From NCBI RefSeq assembly GCF_024168645.1, contig NZ_JALJWF010000001.1, positions 797,001 to 861,000 on the forward strand: DNA of 64,000 nucleotides, written 5' to 3'. Below, piece by piece: positions 55,462 to 64,000 of the stretch. Under the pieces are notes generated by a model. That model was given only the letters and a program-made list of their open reading frames with translations. It was not told where the DNA came from and searched no databases. Both the position numbers and the translations under genes were made by a program. The stretch's first letter is position 1; every line of letters begins with the position of its first letter. The DNA comes from Pseudomonas sp. GGS8 (GTDB lineage: Bacteria > Pseudomonadota > Gammaproteobacteria > Pseudomonadales > Pseudomonadaceae).

Positions 55462-56209
55462 GGCGCGCCCCGCAGACACTGCAGCCCGGATCACGCTTGA
55501 CCCGCAATTCACGGAAGCGTGAGCCCAAGGCATCGATCAATAACAGGCGTCCCACCAGCGGCTCGCCGAACCCCACCAGCAGTTTCAGCGCTTCCAGTGC
55601 CTGGAGGCTGCCGACCAACCCGACCAAAGGACCGACGACGCCTGCTTCGCTGCAGGTCAACTCGGCTTCGCTGCCGTGCCCGTATAAACAGCGGTAGCAC
55701 GGGCTCTCTGGACGACGCGGGTCGAATACCGACAATTGCCCTTCCAGCCGAATTGCCGCACCGCTGACCAGCGGCTTGCGCGCGGCCACACACGCGACAT
55801 TGACCGCCTCGCGGGTGGAAAAATTGTCGGAACAGTCCAGCACCAGATCCACCGCAGCAACGGCGGCGGCCAGTGAATCCTCATCCAACGCGGTGCGATG
55901 GGCGATCAGTTGAATCTCTGGATTGATCGCGGTCAGGCGACGGATCGCCGAATCGACCTTGCTCAGGCCGACGCTGTCGGTGTCGTGAACGATCTGGCGT
56001 TGCAGATTGGTCAGGTCGACCGTGTCGAAGTCCGCCAGATGCAACTCACCGACCCCGGCCGCGGCCAGATACAGCGCAACCGGTGAGCCAAGGCCGCCGA
56101 GGCCGACAATCAATACCCGGCTTTCCTTGAGTCGCAACTGGCCGTCAATGTCGACGTGTTGCAGCAGAATCTGCCGGCTGTAACGCAGCAACTCCTGATC
56201 ATTCAGCAC
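55454..56209 (-). CDS. moeB: Molybdopterin-synthase adenylyltransferase (MoeB/HesA/ThiF family)
   Basis: This 251-residue E1-like enzyme adenylates the C-terminus of a ubiquitin-like sulfur carrier (MoaD or ThiS). The nucleotide-binding motif is [23 protein letters not shown]. Zinc-binding Cys pairs are CYRCLYG and the C-terminal [27 protein letters not shown] includes the conserved Asp. It overlaps prmC by seven bases. Confidence 0.93.
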   Translation of the reverse strand: MLNDQELLRYSRQILLQHVDIDGQLRLKESRVLIVGLGGLGSPVALYLAAAGVGELHLADFDTVDLTNLQRQIVHDTDSVGLSKVDSAIRRLTAINPEIQLIAHRTALDEDSLAAAVAAVDLVLDCSDNFSTREAVNVACVAARKPLVSGAAIRLEGQLSVFDPRRPESPCYRCLYGHGSEAELTCSEAGVVGPLVGLVGSLQALEALKLLVGFGEPLVGRLLLIDALGSRFRELRVKRDPGCSVCGARHA

Positions 56210-57033
56210 GGCAAGCGCCCCAGACTGATGCGTTGGTGACCGCCCAGATCGGTGCGGCTGTGGACTTCTTCAAAGCCGCGGCTCAGCAGCAAATCGCGCA
56301 CCGCACAGGCTTGATCGTAACCGTGTTCGAGCATCAACCAACCACCCGCTTCAAGATAATCCGGTGCCTGGGCGACGATCAGACGCAGATCGTCGAGCCC
56401 ATCGACACCCGCCACCAGGGCACTGGCCGGCTCAAAGCGCACATCGCCCTCCACCAGATGCGGATCGGTCGAAGCGATGTAAGGCGGATTGCTGATGATC
56501 AGTTGAAAACGCTGGCCTTCCAGGGCGCTGAACCAATGGCTGCTCAACACCGTGGCATTGTCCAGGTTCAAGCGCTGACGATTGCGCTCGGCCAGGGCCA
56601 CGGCTTCCAGCACGCGATCCACGGCGGTGACCTTCCAGGCCGGACGCTCGCTGGCCAGCGCCAGGGCGATGGCACCACTGCCGGTGCCCAGATCGAGCAC
56701 CTTGGCCGGGGTGGCCGGCAACAGCTCCAACGCAGCTTCCACCAGCAATTCAGTGTCGGGACGTGGAATCAGCGTGTGGGGCGCGACTTCCAGGTCAAGC
56801 TTCCAGAAGCCTTGCTGCCCCAGAATATAGGCCACTGGCTCACCGCTGCGGCGGCGCTGCAAATACTCGGCAAATTTCAGTGCTGCTTCGCTCGGGACGA
56901 TACGCTCAGGCCAGGTGTGCAGAAAGCTGCGGGACTTGCCCAAGGCCGCCGCCAGCAGCAATTCGGCATCCAGACGCGCAGTGGGCGAATCCGGCAAATC
57001 GGCGGCGCGCAGCAAACTGGCAATGATCGTCAT
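56203..57033 (-). CDS. prmC: Peptide chain release factor N5-glutamine methyltransferase
   Basis: This 276-residue SAM-dependent enzyme methylates the Gln of the GGQ motif in release factors. SAM-binding VLDLGTGSGAIALALASERP and catalytic LIISNPPYIAS are clear. The gene immediately follows prfA, its substrate, with no spacer, which supports the identity. Confidence 0.96.
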   Translation of the reverse strand: MTIIASLLRAADLPDSPTARLDAELLLAAALGKSRSFLHTWPERIVPSEAALKFAEYLQRRRSGEPVAYILGQQGFWKLDLEVAPHTLIPRPDTELLVEAALELLPATPAKVLDLGTGSGAIALALASERPAWKVTAVDRVLEAVALAERNRQRLNLDNATVLSSHWFSALEGQRFQLIISNPPYIASTDPHLVEGDVRFEPASALVAGVDGLDDLRLIVAQAPDYLEAGGWLMLEHGYDQACAVRDLLLSRGFEEVHSRTDLGGHQRISLGRLPC

Positions 57034-58116
57034 TTACTCACCTATCGCTGCCAATTGATCGGCCTGGTACTCGGCCAGCAGCGGTTCGATCACCGCATCC
57101 ACGCCGCCCGCGAGAATTTCGTCGAGCGAATACAGCGTCAGGTTGACCCGATGGTCGGTGACCCGGCCTTGGGCGAAGTTGTAGGTACGGATCCGCTCGG
57201 AGCGGTCACCGGAACCGACCAGCAATTTACGCTCGCTGGCGATGGCATTGGCCGCGGCGCTGGTCTGCTGGTCGTTGAGCTTGGCTGACAGCCAGGACAT
57301 CGCCCGGGCGCGGTTCTTGTGTTGAGAACGTTCTTCCTGGCACTCGACGACAATACCGGACGGCAAGTGCGTGATACGGATCGCCGAATCGGTCTTGTTG
57401 ACGTGTTGACCACCGGCACCGGAGGAGCGATAGGTGTCGACCCGCAGATCCGCCGGGTTGATCTCGATGGCTTCCTGTTCGTCCGGCTCGGGCAACACCG
57501 CCACGGTGCAGGCCGAAGTATGGATACGGCCTTGAGATTCAGTGGCCGGAACCCGCTGCACACGGTGCGCGCCGGATTCGAACTTCAGTTTGCCGTAGAC
57601 GTTCTCGCCTTCGACACGGGCGATAACTTCTTTATAGCCACCATGTTCGCCTTCGTTCTCCGAGAGAATCTCTACCCGCCAGCCACGCCGCTCGGCGTAA
57701 CGCGAATACATGCGGAACAGGTCGCCGGAGAAAATCGCCGCTTCGTCACCGCCGGTGCCCGCGCGGATTTCCAGGAACACGTTGCGACCGTCGTTCGGAT
57801 CCTTGGGCAGCAGCATGCGCTGCAGGCTGGCTTCGAGCTCGATCAATCGCTCCTTGGCTTCGCGGACTTCTTCCACGGCCATTTCACGCATGTCCGGATC
57901 GCTGTCCTTGAGCAGTGCCTGCGCGCCCTCGAGGTCGCCCTGCACTTTGAGCAACTGTTTATAGGTGTCGACGATCGGCTCGACTTCCGCGTATTCCTTG
58001 GAATAGGTGCGAAATTTGTTCTGATCGGAAATGACTTCGCCATCGCCAAGCAGGGCGGTCAATTCCTCGAAACGGTCCTGGAGGATGTCCAGCTTATTGA
58101 GCAGTGACGCTTTCAT
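57034..58116 (-). CDS. prfA: Peptide chain release factor 1
   Basis: This 360-residue release factor recognises UAA and UAG stop codons. The GGQ motif is in [20 protein letters not shown], and the codon-recognition PxT-like region lies nearby ([13 protein letters not shown]). Length is standard. It overlaps the hemA stop codon by four bases, indicating translational coupling. Confidence 0.98.
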   Translation of the reverse strand: MKASLLNKLDILQDRFEELTALLGDGEVISDQNKFRTYSKEYAEVEPIVDTYKQLLKVQGDLEGAQALLKDSDPDMREMAVEEVREAKERLIELEASLQRMLLPKDPNDGRNVFLEIRAGTGGDEAAIFSGDLFRMYSRYAERRGWRVEILSENEGEHGGYKEVIARVEGENVYGKLKFESGAHRVQRVPATESQGRIHTSACTVAVLPEPDEQEAIEINPADLRVDTYRSSGAGGQHVNKTDSAIRITHLPSGIVVECQEERSQHKNRARAMSWLSAKLNDQQTSAAANAIASERKLLVGSGDRSERIRTYNFAQGRVTDHRVNLTLYSLDEILAGGVDAVIEPLLAEYQADQLAAIGE

Positions 58117-59402
58117 TGCGGTTTCTTATCCGAAAAGCTATCCGATGAGCCCTCACCGAGGGCAAAGAGTTCCTGGGCCATGGCCAGCGCATCGAGGCGG
58201 CCTTCGGCAGAGAGCTTTTTCAATTGCACGCTTGGAGCATGCAAGAGTTTGTTGGTCAGGCCACGGGCCAGTTGCACCAGCACGTCCTCGGCACTGCTGC
58301 CGTTGGCGAGCATACGCTGGGCCTTCTGCAATTCTTCGTCGCGCAAGCGCTCGCTTTGTTGACGATAAGCCTTGAGCACATCCACCGCCGCCAGTTCGCG
58401 CAGGCGAACCATGAAATCTTCGGCACCGACCGATACCATCTCTTCGGCCGCCTGGGCGGCGCCCTGACGGCTTTTGAGGTTTTCGGCGACCACTTCGTGG
58501 AGATCGTCGACGCTATACAGGTAAACGTCATCCAACTCGCCGACTTCCGGCTCGATATCCCGAGGGACTGCGATATCCACCATGAAAATCGGCTTGTGCT
58601 TACGCAATTTCAAGGCGCTTTCCACCGCGCCTTTACCGAGAATAGGCAACTGGCTGGCGGTGGAACTGATGACGATGTCGCTGCGCACCAGTTCTGTCGG
58701 GATGTCCGAGAGCAACACCGCGTGGGCGCCAAACTGCTCGGCCAGGGTGCTTGCGCGCTCCAGGGTGCGGTTGGCGACCACGATTCGCTTCACGCCCAGC
58801 TCATGCAGATGGCGGGCGACCAGGGTGATGGTCTCGCCGGCGCCGATCAACAAGGCCTGGCTGCGTTGCAAATCACTGAAAATCTGTTTCGCCAGGCTGA
58901 CCGCGGCAAACGCCACCGACACCGGGTTTTCACCGATAGCGGTGTCGGTTCGCACCTGTTTGGCCGCATTGAACGTAGCCTGGAACAAACGCCCGAGCAG
59001 CGGACCGATGGTGCCCGCCTCGCGAGCCACGGCGTAGGCCGATTTCATCTGGCCGAGAATCTGTGGTTCACCCAACACCAGCGAATCGAGCCCGGAGGCG
59101 ACCCGCATCATGTGACGAACTGCCGCATCATCTTCGTGCACATAAGCGCTTGCGCGCAGCTCATCGAGACTCAAATGATGATAATCGGCCAGCCAGCGCA
59201 GCACGATGTCAGCCGAAAGGTGATCCTGTTCTATATACAGTTCACTGCGATTGCAGGTGGAGAGGATCGCAGCTTCGCGGCTGTCGGTGAGTCGGCAGAG
59301 CTGCTGCAAGGCCTCAACCAGCTGCTCAGGGGTAAAGGCCACGCGCTCGCGGACGTCTACTGAAGCAGTCTTGTGGTTAATACCGAGTGCAAGGAAGGCC
59401 AT
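58113..59402 (-). CDS. hemA: Glutamyl-tRNA reductase
   Basis: This 429-residue enzyme reduces glutamyl-tRNA to glutamate-1-semialdehyde, the first step of the C5 tetrapyrrole route. The N-terminus is [23 protein letters not shown], with the catalytic Cys at 50 in STCNRSELY. The NADPH domain contains [16 protein letters not shown]. It is the first gene of the prfA-prmC-moeB-murI operon and is divergent from the TPR lipoprotein gene. Confidence 0.97.
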   Translation of the reverse strand: MAFLALGINHKTASVDVRERVAFTPEQLVEALQQLCRLTDSREAAILSTCNRSELYIEQDHLSADIVLRWLADYHHLSLDELRASAYVHEDDAAVRHMMRVASGLDSLVLGEPQILGQMKSAYAVAREAGTIGPLLGRLFQATFNAAKQVRTDTAIGENPVSVAFAAVSLAKQIFSDLQRSQALLIGAGETITLVARHLHELGVKRIVVANRTLERASTLAEQFGAHAVLLSDIPTELVRSDIVISSTASQLPILGKGAVESALKLRKHKPIFMVDIAVPRDIEPEVGELDDVYLYSVDDLHEVVAENLKSRQGAAQAAEEMVSVGAEDFMVRLRELAAVDVLKAYRQQSERLRDEELQKAQRMLANGSSAEDVLVQLARGLTNKLLHAPSVQLKKLSAEGRLDALAMAQELFALGEGSSDSFSDKKPQ

Positions 59403-59637
59403 TCAAGGTCGCTGATGGTGACGTGAAGCCGACAATTGTCCTACTTCGACAGAGCCAGAACAACCACTCGATATCTATCGTCCCGGTTAACGCTGACGAA
59501 GATGCGATACGTTCTCGCTTACCTCGGCGCCGGGCTTGCCGGGATTGCGTGCGCGGGTAAATTGGCCGGGCGGTTATGTTTGGCCGAAGGCTTGTGTCAT
59601 GATGATCCGACCGCAGGTTAGTCGTCCTCTTCCCTAT

Positions 59638-61362
59638 ATGAATAGATCTTCCGCGTTGCTCCTTGCTTTTGTCTTCCTCAGCGGCTGCCAGGCCTTGGCA
59701 CCCGTTTCGTCGGACGGTACGCCGCCGGTCGAAGACAGCACTCCGGCGCCTGAAAAGCCCAAGGTTTACAGCTCGTTCAGTGAAGGAACCATCTTCAGCC
59801 TGTTGAGCGCAGAACTGGCTGGCCAGCGCAATCGTTACGACATTGCCCTGGACAACTACGTGACCCAGGCCATCAATACCCAGGATCCGGGCATCTCCGA
59901 GCGGGCATTTCGCATTGCCGAATACCTGGGCGCCGATCAAGCGGCCCTCGACACCTCGCTGATCTGGGCAAAAAACGCCCCGAACGATCTCGAGGCACAA
60001 CGGGCGGCAGCCGTGCAACTCGCCCGCGCCGGGCGTTACGACGACTCCATGGTCTATATGGAGAAAGTCCTGCAAGGCAAAGGCGACACGCATTTTGACT
60101 TCCTCGCCCTGTCCGCGGCCGATACCGACCAGGAAACCCGCAACGGCCTGATGAAAGGTTTTGACCGTTTGTTGCAGCGCCACCCGCACAACAACCAGCT
60201 GATTTTCGGCAAGGCCTTGCTGTTGCAGCAGGATGGCGACGCCAAAGGTGCGCTGACCCTGCTCGAAGACAACCCGCCGGACGAAGGTGAAATAGCGCCG
60301 ATTCTGCTGCGCGCGCGCCTGCTGCAAGGGCTCAGCCGTGGCGATGAAGCCTTGCCGTTGCTGCAAAAAAACATCAAGAAATACCCGGACGACAAACGCC
60401 TGCGCCTGACCTACGCGCGCATGCTGGTCGAACAGAACCGCATGGACGACGCCAAGGTCGAGTTCTCGAGCCTGGTGCAGCAATACCCGGAAGACGACGA
60501 ACTGCGCTATTCGTTGGCCCTGGTCTGCCTGGAAGCCAAGGCCTGGAACGAGGCCAAGGGTTATCTGGAAGACTTGATCGCCCGGGAAAGCCATGTCGAC
60601 TCGGCACACCTGAACCTTGGGCGTATCGCTGAAGAGCGCAACGATCCCCAGGGCGCGCTGATCGAGTACGCCCAGGTCGGGCCGGGCAACGATTACCTGC
60701 CAGCGCAATTGCGTCAGGCCGATATTCTGATGAACAACGGCAGGACCGCCGAAGCCCAAAACCGTCTGGCGGCCCAGCGCGACGAGCAACCCGATTACGC
60801 GATCCAGTTGTACCTGATCGAAGTCGAAACCTTGTCGGCCAACAAACAGGGCGACAAGGCCTGGAACGTCTTGCAGCAAGCCCTGCAGAAATCCCCGGAT
60901 GATTTGAATCTGCTGTATACCCGAGCCATGCAGGCGGAAAAACGCAATGATCTGGCGCAGATGGAAAAAGACCTGCGACTGATCATCAAGCGCGACCCGG
61001 ACAATGCGATGGCGTTGAACGCCCTCGGCTACACCCTGTCCGACCGCACCACGCGTTACGCCGAAGCCAAGGCCCTGATCGAACAGGCGCACCAACTGAA
61101 CCCGGAAGACCCGGCCGTTCTCGACAGCCTCGGCTGGGTGAATTTCCGCCTGGGCAACCTCGACGAAGCCGAGCGTTATTTGCGCCAGGCGCTGGAACGC
61201 TTCCCCGATCAGGAAGTCGCCGCTCACCTGGGCGAAGTCCTGTGGGCCAATGGCAAACAACGCGAAGCCAAACAAGTCTGGAGCAAGTTCCTCAAGGAAC
61301 AGCCCGACAGCCCTACCCTGCGCGGCACCATCAAGCGCCTGACCGGATCAGAGACTCTTTAA
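59638..61362 (+). CDS. Tetratricopeptide-repeat lipoprotein
   Basis: This protein has 574 residues from the ATG at 59638. Lipoprotein signal [17 protein letters not shown] has Cys17 lipidated. Multiple TPR helical hairpins follow, most clearly in the C-terminal part ([50 protein letters not shown]). It is the equivalent of P. aeruginosa PA4667. It lies 5 bases upstream of lolB and may be an envelope assembly factor. The longer ORF from 59536 lacks a signal sequence and is rejected. Confidence 0.9.
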   Translation: MNRSSALLLAFVFLSGCQALAPVSSDGTPPVEDSTPAPEKPKVYSSFSEGTIFSLLSAELAGQRNRYDIALDNYVTQAINTQDPGISERAFRIAEYLGADQAALDTSLIWAKNAPNDLEAQRAAAVQLARAGRYDDSMVYMEKVLQGKGDTHFDFLALSAADTDQETRNGLMKGFDRLLQRHPHNNQLIFGKALLLQQDGDAKGALTLLEDNPPDEGEIAPILLRARLLQGLSRGDEALPLLQKNIKKYPDDKRLRLTYARMLVEQNRMDDAKVEFSSLVQQYPEDDELRYSLALVCLEAKAWNEAKGYLEDLIARESHVDSAHLNLGRIAEERNDPQGALIEYAQVGPGNDYLPAQLRQADILMNNGRTAEAQNRLAAQRDEQPDYAIQLYLIEVETLSANKQGDKAWNVLQQALQKSPDDLNLLYTRAMQAEKRNDLAQMEKDLRLIIKRDPDNAMALNALGYTLSDRTTRYAEAKALIEQAHQLNPEDPAVLDSLGWVNFRLGNLDEAERYLRQALERFPDQEVAAHLGEVLWANGKQREAKQVWSKFLKEQPDSPTLRGTIKRLTGSETL

Positions 61363-61366
61363 GATT

Positions 61367-61984
61367 ATGTTTTTGCGCCACATCATCGTTTTCAGCTTCA
61401 TCGCTCTGCTCGCCGGTTGCGCGGGCTTCGGCGCCCGTGAATCGGTCGGGGGGCACGGCAACCCAGCCCAATGGCGCGAGCACAAACAACAACTGAGCAG
61501 CCTCGACGGCTGGCAGATCAACGGCAAGATCGGCATTCGCGCACCGAAAGATTCGGGCAGCGGCACCTTGTTCTGGCTGCAGCGCCAGGATTACTACGAC
61601 ATCCGCCTCTCCGGCCCACTGGGTCGTGGCGCGGCCCGCTTGACCGGACGCCCCGGCAAAGTCTCGCTGGAAGTGGCCAATCAGGGCCGTTATGACGCGT
61701 CGACTCCGGAAGCCCTGGTCGAAGAACAACTGGGCTGGAAATTGCCGGTGTCCCATCTGGCGTGGTGGGTTCGCGGTCTCCCGGCCCCGGACAGCAAAAG
61801 TCGCCTGACCCTGGACGTCGACAGTCGCCTGGCCAATCTCGAACAGGATGGCTGGCAGGTCGAGTACCTCAGTTATGCCGAGCAAAATGGCTATTGGCTG
61901 CCCGAGCGGATCAAACTGCACGGCACCGACCTTGATGTCACACTGGTGATCAAGGACTGGCAACCGCGCAAACTGGGGCAATGA
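61367..61984 (+). CDS. lolB: Outer-membrane lipoprotein LolB
   Basis: This 205-residue receptor for lipoproteins delivered by LolA inserts them into the outer membrane. The signal [18 protein letters not shown] ends in Cys18. The mature domain contains [24 protein letters not shown] and ends in the LolB-type [13 protein letters not shown]. The stop codon overlaps the ispE start (ATGA), so translation is coupled. Confidence 0.95.
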   Translation: MFLRHIIVFSFIALLAGCAGFGARESVGGHGNPAQWREHKQQLSSLDGWQINGKIGIRAPKDSGSGTLFWLQRQDYYDIRLSGPLGRGAARLTGRPGKVSLEVANQGRYDASTPEALVEEQLGWKLPVSHLAWWVRGLPAPDSKSRLTLDVDSRLANLEQDGWQVEYLSYAEQNGYWLPERIKLHGTDLDVTLVIKDWQPRKLGQ

Positions 61985-62838
61985 AGATGACTGCCCCGCG
62001 CCTGACATTGCCCTCGCCCGCCAAACTCAACCTGATGCTGCACATCCTCGGTCGCCGTGAAGACGGTTACCACGAGTTGCAGACGATTTTTCAGTTTCTC
62101 GATTACGGCGATGAAATCACTTTCGCCGTTCGCGACGATGGCGTGATTCGGTTGCACACCGAATTCGCCGACGTCCCTCACGACAGCAACCTGATTGTCA
62201 AAGCCGCGAAAAAACTCCAGGAGCAATCCGGTTGTTCGCTGGGCATCGACATCTGGATCGAAAAAATCCTGCCCATGGGCGGCGGAATCGGTGGCGGCAG
62301 TTCGAATGCGGCAACCACATTGCTGGGTCTCAATCATCTTTGGCGACTGGGTTGGGATGACGACAGGCTGGCCGCGCTGGGCCTGACGCTTGGTGCCGAC
62401 GTCCCGGTTTTCGTGCGTGGCCACGCAGCTTTCGCCGAGGGCGTGGGGGAGAAACTCACGCCTGTAGAACCCGAGGAACCGTGGTATCTGGTGCTGGTGC
62501 CGCAAGTATCTGTAAGTACAGCAGAAATTTTTTCAGATCCGCTGTTGACACGTAACTCTCCGCCCATTAAAGTGCGCCCCGTTCCCAAGGGAAACAGTCG
62601 AAATGACTGCTTACCGGTGGTGGCAAGGCGTTATCCAGAGGTACGTAACGCATTGAATTTGTTAGGTAATTTTACCGAGGCAAAACTCACCGGAACTGGA
62701 AGTTGTGTGTTTGGGGGCTTCCCAAGCAAAGCTGAAGCTGATAAAGTCTCGGCCCTTCTTACAGAGACCCTTACAGGGTTTGTGGCAAAAGGAAGCAACG
62801 TTTCGATGTTGCATCGCAAGCTGCAAAGTCTGCTCTAA
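61981..62838 (+). CDS. ispE: 4-diphosphocytidyl-2-C-methyl-D-erythritol kinase
   Basis: This 285-residue GHMP-family kinase belongs to the MEP isoprenoid pathway. The N-terminus [23 protein letters not shown] and the ATP motif [18 protein letters not shown] are diagnostic. The C-terminus has ARLTGTGS-like ATP-binding residues ([15 protein letters not shown]). A near-consensus promoter is embedded in the coding sequence at 62545-62573. Confidence 0.97.
   Translation: MKMTAPRLTLPSPAKLNLMLHILGRREDGYHELQTIFQFLDYGDEITFAVRDDGVIRLHTEFADVPHDSNLIVKAAKKLQEQSGCSLGIDIWIEKILPMGGGIGGGSSNAATTLLGLNHLWRLGWDDDRLAALGLTLGADVPVFVRGHAAFAEGVGEKLTPVEPEEPWYLVLVPQVSVSTAEIFSDPLLTRNSPPIKVRPVPKGNSRNDCLPVVARRYPEVRNALNLLGNFTEAKLTGTGSCVFGGFPSKAEADKVSALLTETLTGFVAKGSNVSMLHRKLQSLL
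62545..62573 (+). promoter_or_regulatory. Predicted promoter inside ispE for tRNA-Gln and prs
   Basis: A perfect -35 TTGACA (62545-62550), a 17-base spacer and -10 TAAAGT (62568-62573) lie within ispE codons. The A/T-rich stretch upstream resembles an UP element. The GC-rich discriminator (GCGCCCC) is typical of stable-RNA promoters. The next genes downstream are tRNA-Gln and prs. Confidence 0.6.
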
Positions 62839-62875
62839 AAGGAATCGGGTACTGGGTACTCGTTGCAACAGATAC

Positions 62876-62950
62876 AGGGGCGTCGCCAAGCGGTAAGGCA
62901 GCAGGTTTTGATCCTGCCATGCGTTGGTTCGAATCCAGCCGCCCCTGCCA
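62876..62950 (+). tRNA. tRNA-Gln (anticodon TTG)
   Basis: A full cloverleaf of 75 bases is present. The acceptor stem AGGGGCG pairs with CGCCCCT, the anticodon stem GCAGG/CCTGC encloses TTG at 62908-62910, and the T-loop GGTTCGAATCC is complete. CCA is encoded. It lies between ispE and prs, as in P. aeruginosa. Confidence 0.97.
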
Positions 62951-62996
62951 TTTTCCTATACTCATCCAGGTTACCCTCAGCCTTCAGGTACTGCGC

Positions 62997-63938
62997 GTGT
63001 CCAAGATGATGGTCTTTACGGGGAACGCTAACCCCGATCTGGCTCGGCGTGTCGTACGTCAGCTGCATATCCCTCTCGGTGACATCTCTGTCGGTAAGTT
63101 CTCCGACGGCGAAATTACTGCAGAGATCAATGAAAACGTCCGCGGTAAAGATGTTTTCATTATTCAGCCGACTTGCGCTCCGACCAACGATAACCTGATG
63201 GAACTGGTAGTGATGGCTGATGCCTTCCGCCGCTCCTCGGCTACTCGTATCACTGCTGTTATTCCTTACTTTGGTTATGCCCGTCAGGATCGCCGTCCGC
63301 GTTCCGCACGTGTGGCTATCAGCGCGAAAGTCGTTGCTGACATGCTTACCGTAGTCGGCATCGACCGTGTTCTCACGGTTGATTTGCATGCTGACCAAAT
63401 CCAGGGTTTCTTCGATATTCCGGTAGATAACATCTACGGCTCCCCGGTACTGGTGGATGACATTGAAGATCAGCGCTTCGAAAACCTGATGATCGTGTCC
63501 CCGGACATTGGCGGCGTCGTGCGTGCACGGGCTGTTGCCAAATCCCTGGGCGTGGATCTCGGGATCATCGACAAACGCCGTGAGAAAGCCAATCACTCTG
63601 AAGTGATGCATATCATCGGTGATGTCGAAGGGCGTACCTGTATTCTGGTCGATGACATGGTCGATACCGCCGGCACTCTGTGCCACGCGGCCAAGGCCTT
63701 GAAAGAGCATGGCGCTGCCAAGGTTTTCGCCTACTGCACGCACCCTGTGCTGTCGGGTCGGGCGATCGAAAACATTGAAAATTCCGTGCTGGACGAGCTG
63801 GTGGTGACGAACACCATTCCGCTGTCCGCTGCAGCACAAGCCTGTGCGCGTATCCGCCAACTGGATATCGCACCGGTAGTTGCCGAGGCGGTCCGCCGCA
63901 TCAGCAATGAAGAATCGATCAGCGCGATGTTCCGTTAA
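62997..63938 (+). CDS. prs: Ribose-phosphate pyrophosphokinase
   Basis: This 313-residue enzyme makes PRPP from ribose 5-phosphate and ATP, feeding purine, pyrimidine, His and Trp synthesis and the hpt/upp salvage in this window. Key motifs are GKFSDGEI, the ATP loop [10 protein letters not shown], and the PRPP-binding [14 protein letters not shown] chose the GTG at 62997 ([10 protein letters not shown]), which matches the Pseudomonas length. An ORF overlapping the tRNA is rejected. Confidence 0.96.
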   Translation: MSKMMVFTGNANPDLARRVVRQLHIPLGDISVGKFSDGEITAEINENVRGKDVFIIQPTCAPTNDNLMELVVMADAFRRSSATRITAVIPYFGYARQDRRPRSARVAISAKVVADMLTVVGIDRVLTVDLHADQIQGFFDIPVDNIYGSPVLVDDIEDQRFENLMIVSPDIGGVVRARAVAKSLGVDLGIIDKRREKANHSEVMHIIGDVEGRTCILVDDMVDTAGTLCHAAKALKEHGAAKVFAYCTHPVLSGRAIENIENSVLDELVVTNTIPLSAAAQACARIRQLDIAPVVAEAVRRISNEESISAMFR

Positions 63939-64000
63939 GGGCCCTGCCCTTTTCATTACATCCTGTTGACGAAAAGCGCCCCGCCCCGGCATTCCTGTCG

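Noticed and set aside
59377..61275. 632-codon minus-strand ORF opposite the TPR lipoprotein gene
   Set aside because: Shadow of the TPR gene on the other strand; no start context or known domain.
59536..61362. Longer start of the TPR lipoprotein gene
   Set aside because: The extra N-terminus lacks a signal; the ATG at 59638 gives a perfect lipoprotein signal sequence.
62919..63938. Start of prs inside the tRNA gene
   Set aside because: It would overlap the tRNA-Gln; the GTG at 62997 gives the conserved N-terminus and family length.

Overview
The window looks like core chromosome of a soil or plant-associated Pseudomonas of the fluorescens group. The evidence is gene content and order: rplM-rpsI, zapE-trpS, mqo, hpt/upp/uraA, and hemA-prfA-prmC-moeB-murI. 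TPR lipoprotein-lolB-ispE-tRNA-Gln-prs completes the set. Other signs are high GC, GC-rich third codon positions and many Pseudomonas-type REP palindromes between genes. From memory, gene order matches two separated P. aeruginosa PAO1 segments (about PA4432-PA4441 and PA4628-PA4670), joined here by fluorescens-type accessory genes. No phage, insertion sequence, integrase, CRISPR array or rRNA was seen.

Layout. 1-4.7 kb: ribosomal operon rplM-rpsI (minus), an aldo/keto reductase, a long-chain-type acyl-CoA dehydrogenase and a GlxA-type AraC regulator. 4.9-10.3 kb: an accessory catabolic cluster of amino-acid 2-monooxygenase, nitrilase-fold amidase, internally duplicated membrane protein and L-asparaginase-like amidohydrolase. 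10.3-15.8 kb: zapE, trpS, an alpha/beta hydrolase, zapG, an OmpA-type lipoprotein and a metallo-beta-lactamase-fold hydrolase. 15.8-24.1 kb: a MalT-like LuxR regulator, DUF1329 and DUF1302 envelope proteins and an acyl-CoA ligase, probably one fatty-acid or ester utilisation locus. 24.2-31.1 kb: MFS exporter with divergent AraC regulator, LysE exporter, 2-hydroxyacid dehydrogenase, rsmC, a yybP-ykoY manganese riboswitch ahead of a GDT1-family transporter, and an M48 lipoprotein protease.

31.4-45.9 kb: chemoreceptor, SRAP protein, small conserved proteins, acyltransferase, YajG-type lipoprotein, mqo behind a 740-bp gene-free leader, SulP transporter, and the purine/pyrimidine salvage genes hpt, upp and uraA. 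46-53.6 kb: hemH, an epimerase, and a probable light-response block with a renalase-like flavoprotein, a DUF523/DUF1722 protein, a LitR-type MerR regulator without B12-ligand residues, a DNA photolyase and a short-chain dehydrogenase. TGTACA boxes overlap the predicted promoters of this block. 53.6-64 kb: YkgJ-type protein, pagL, the overlapping operon hemA-prfA-prmC-moeB-murI (minus), then TPR lipoprotein, lolB, ispE, tRNA-Gln and prs (plus), with a near-consensus promoter buried in ispE.

The accessory parts most worth attention are the amino-acid monooxygenase/amidase cluster with its duplicated membrane protein, the light-response block with its shared operator-like boxes, and the mqo leader. 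All functions are read from sequence motifs and remembered family knowledge; no database search was run.
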